Virus record (IMG/VR): IMGVR_UViG_3300046466_000012
Location: 1 to 24,340 of that record
Source of the DNA: a virus
DNA length: 24,340 nt
Direction: 5' to 3' (one strand)
Shown: in pieces, positions 22,237 through 24,340 of the stretch
How the letters are laid out: every line of letters starts with the position of its first letter
Numbering within the stretch: the first letter of the stretch is position 1
Program-made: the position numbers and the translations under genes
The notes under the pieces: model-generated
What the model was told of the DNA's origin: nothing
Databases searched by the model: none
The model's input: the letters and a program-made list of their open reading frames with translations, nothing else

Positions 22237-24340
22237 TGGCTACACTAGATTTACTAGAAGCAAACGATAATTTATCAGAATTACAAAAAGCAGATAATGC
22301 AAAAAATGCTTTAGAAGAAATACAATCAGAAAATTTTTATGGTACTTTAAAATCTTACTACTCATACAGAGAATCAGATGATAAATTTAATAACATGTCA
22401 CATGCTGATTTGTTAGATTATTTTTACAATGATAGGTCATGGAGAAACAACAACACTGTTTCTATGGGTTTTGATATGGGAAATGTATTTGGTGAAGAAG
22501 ACGAAAAAAGAGTTCAAGAATTTGCTTACATACAACAAACTTATGAAGCATTACCTTCATGGTGGGACGACCCTAATAGAGACTTTGCAGGGTGGTTAAT
22601 TGATAATGGTGGTGCAATGTTAGCTGACCCTGTCAATTTAATAGGACTAGGTGTTGGTGGTCAAGTAGCTAAACAAGGTTACAAACAAGCATTAAAACAA
22701 GCTCTTAAAGGTAAGATGGCAAGTGAAATTAATGAAAGAGCTATAAAAGAAGTTGCAAAACAAAATCAAAAACAATTACTAGGACAAGCTGTTAAAAAAG
22801 GTGCATTAACTGAAGGTTACATTGGTGCAACAGTATCAGGTGGTCAAGATGCTATCTTACAAAATACTGCTATAGAAGCAGGAGTACAAGATGAATTTAG
22901 TTTTAAACAAGCAGGATTAAGTTCAGCCGCAGGGTTTGGATTTGGTACAGTGTTTGGTGGTGCTTTTGGTTATGGTGGTTTTAAAATGACTAACAGAGGT
23001 ATGAATAAAACTGCTGTAAAACAATTAAAAGATATTCACGATTATGGCAGAAGTAACATAACAGGTAAACAATTATTTAATGATTTGTCTGTAAAAAAAC
23101 CTAATACTAAATTATATAAAAATTTAAGTAAACAAGAAGTAGACCAGATAGAAGCAAGAAGTACACTAAAAGGTAATACTACAAATGAAAGAATAAAAAA
23201 TCTTAGAAACGAAAAGATAACAAGCAAAGACAAACCGTCTGAAGGCTTCCCCCTAAACATTACAAGATACAAAAAAGGTGGTTATCGTATTTACATTAAG
23301 AACAAAGTAAAAGATATGATAGCTAACAATGAGATACCTACTAACAAGAAAACATTAGATGAGATGGTAGCTCGTGCTGAAAAAGTTGGAGCTAACCCTA
23401 CAGAGTTAAGAAAAACTGTAAAACAAATGTTAAAAGACCCTAAGTTTAAAGAACAGTTTGCTTATATTATTGCTAATGCTGATTCTATTGCTAGAGAAGC
23501 TGATGACATTGTTATGTTAGGTAATGAATTAAACAGAGTAGATTTATCAGTAAGTGAAAGAAAATCAATTTTAAATGAGTTAAATAAGCGTGATGAAGCA
23601 TACACAGAATTATTACAACAACAAATAGAATTACAAAAAGCACCTGCACAAGCAGTGTCAGCAGGTAGGGTTGTTAAAGATGCACAAAGAGCGTCAGAGT
23701 TAAAAATAAAACCTGAAGACCCTGCAATGCACAAACTTAAAAAAGATAGTCCTGAAGAATATTGGAAAGCTGTAGGATTACTTACAGATAACGAAGATGT
23801 TATTTTAGCTTTACAACATGCAAGAGGTGTAAAAGGTTGGGATTTAGCTTCTGAATATGTTAACAATAATTTATTGTCTTCTCCTGATACTCACATATTA
23901 AACATTGTATCTGGTTTAACACAAACATTATGGAAACCTGCTGTATTAGGATTACGTGGTGCTAACATGTTAACAAAAGATAAACACAGAGCTATGATAA
24001 TTATGAGAGAAGCTCTACAAACTCTTGTATATCAATTTGTTTATTTACCACATGCTATGAAACAAGCAGGAAAAGCATTTTGGTTTGGAAGACCTATATT
24101 GGATTCAGCACAAATGAAATTTGACAATCACATACGTCAAGGACAATTACAAAGATTTATGAATGAATGGGCAAAAACAGGTGTGTTAGGTACAGATAAT
24201 ATTCCTATTGCAGGAAGATTTTTACAAAAAGGATTAGTTGAACCTATTTCTTATACTACAACTTTACCTATGAGAGTGTTGTCCGCAGGTGATGAATTTC
24301 TTAAATCTATGATGTTTAATGGTAGAATGGCATCTATTAT
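22236..24340 (+). CDS. Internal virion protein D homologue (T7 gp16-like), 3' end outside window
   Basis: The ATG overlaps the stop of the preceding gene (TAATG), and the frame stays open to the window end, giving 701 residues; T7 gp16 has 1318. In T7, gp16 crosses the envelope to form the inner-membrane part of the ejection channel. Seen here: a charged helical N-terminus, ALPSWWDDPNRDFAGWLI near residues 105-122, LADPVNLIGLGVGGQ, a Gly/Ala-rich hydrophobic segment near 229-255 (SSAAGFGFGTVFGGAFGYGG), a charged middle, and TLVYQFVYLPHAMKQAGKAF near 590-610. The T7 N-terminal lytic transglycosylase domain, with its ESRF motif, is not visible. Homology is inferred from position, size and the membrane-associated pattern. 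Confidence 0.82.
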   Translation, partial: MATLDLLEANDNLSELQKADNAKNALEEIQSENFYGTLKSYYSYRESDDKFNNMSHADLLDYFYNDRSWRNNNTVSMGFDMGNVFGEEDEKRVQEFAYIQQTYEALPSWWDDPNRDFAGWLIDNGGAMLADPVNLIGLGVGGQVAKQGYKQALKQALKGKMASEINERAIKEVAKQNQKQLLGQAVKKGALTEGYIGATVSGGQDAILQNTAIEAGVQDEFSFKQAGLSSAAGFGFGTVFGGAFGYGGFKMTNRGMNKTAVKQLKDIHDYGRSNITGKQLFNDLSVKKPNTKLYKNLSKQEVDQIEARSTLKGNTTNERIKNLRNEKITSKDKPSEGFPLNITRYKKGGYRIYIKNKVKDMIANNEIPTNKKTLDEMVARAEKVGANPTELRKTVKQMLKDPKFKEQFAYIIANADSIAREADDIVMLGNELNRVDLSVSERKSILNELNKRDEAYTELLQQQIELQKAPAQAVSAGRVVKDAQRASELKIKPEDPAMHKLKKDSPEEYWKAVGLLTDNEDVILALQHARGVKGWDLASEYVNNNLLSSPDTHILNIVSGLTQTLWKPAVLGLRGANMLTKDKHRAMIIMREALQTLVYQFVYLPHAMKQAGKAFWFGRPILDSAQMKFDNHIRQGQLQRFMNEWAKTGVLGTDNIPIAGRFLQKGLVEPISYTTTLPMRVLSAGDEFLKSMMFNGRMASI

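Noticed and set aside
23462-23866. Minus-strand open frame of 134 residues
   Set aside because: It is antisense to the gp16 homologue, which is open across the whole region and has the family's expected position; composition is that of a shadow frame.
1-24340. tRNA genes, integrase, attachment sites, CRISPR arrays, insertion sequences
   Set aside because: Looked for cloverleaf-like GC-rich segments, regularly spaced repeats, recombinase motifs and transposase genes; none seen. Related marine podoviruses may carry an integrase upstream of the RNA polymerase, which would be outside this window.

Overview
This window is one continuous, densely packed, AT-rich block of a T7-like podovirus genome (Autographiviridae type). 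Every supported gene is on the + strand. Gene order follows T7: RNA polymerase (3' half only), single-strand binding protein, endonuclease I, amidase/lysozyme, primase-helicase, DNA polymerase, 5'-3' exonuclease, then portal, scaffold, capsid, tail tubular A and B, and internal virion proteins 13, 14, 15 and 16 (the last cut off by the window end). Strong A/T bias, AGA as the main arginine codon, the speD and nrdA/nrdB auxiliary genes, and the small marine-phage-type proteins before the capsid suggest a phage of a low-GC marine bacterium. A SAR11 (Pelagibacter) podovirus is my best guess; host identity is inference.

Layout. Bases 1-1355: C-terminal half of the phage RNA polymerase. 1397-7835: DNA replication and lysis genes, including two orphan small ORFs and a possible small nuclease. 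7823-11476: a nucleotide/polyamine metabolism insert (DUF3310 protein, S-adenosylmethionine decarboxylase-like protein, class I ribonucleotide reductase large and small subunits) with two tiny overlapping genes between nrdA and nrdB. 11500-16077: head genes (gp7.3-like protein, portal, scaffold, four small proteins of which three are very basic, capsid). A clear intrinsic terminator follows the capsid gene, at the place T7 has T-phi. 16149-24340: tail and ejection proteins.

How it works together. A 16-base element (AAAGTWCCCYTWSTAG) occurs three times, at 1361, 11475 and 14419. Each copy lies just before a gene whose T7 counterpart follows a phage promoter (phi2.5, phi6.5 and phi9/10 positions). 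I infer these are the promoters of the phage's own RNA polymerase, whose specificity loop is visible at about 939-998. Genes within blocks overlap by ATGA or TAATG junctions, suggesting translational coupling.

Departures from T7 worth attention: a lysozyme homologue lacking the Zn-ligand Cys and both catalytic residues (Tyr, Lys); a DNA polymerase lacking nearly all of the thioredoxin-binding insertion; a SpeD-like protein altered next to its self-cleavage serine; a ribonucleotide reductase large subunit without an ATP cone; three tiny basic proteins sharing a GRP/GKP motif; and a gp16 homologue whose N-terminus has no visible lytic transglycosylase domain. No stretch longer than about 140 bases lacks a gene. 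I saw no tRNA, CRISPR array, insertion sequence or attachment site.
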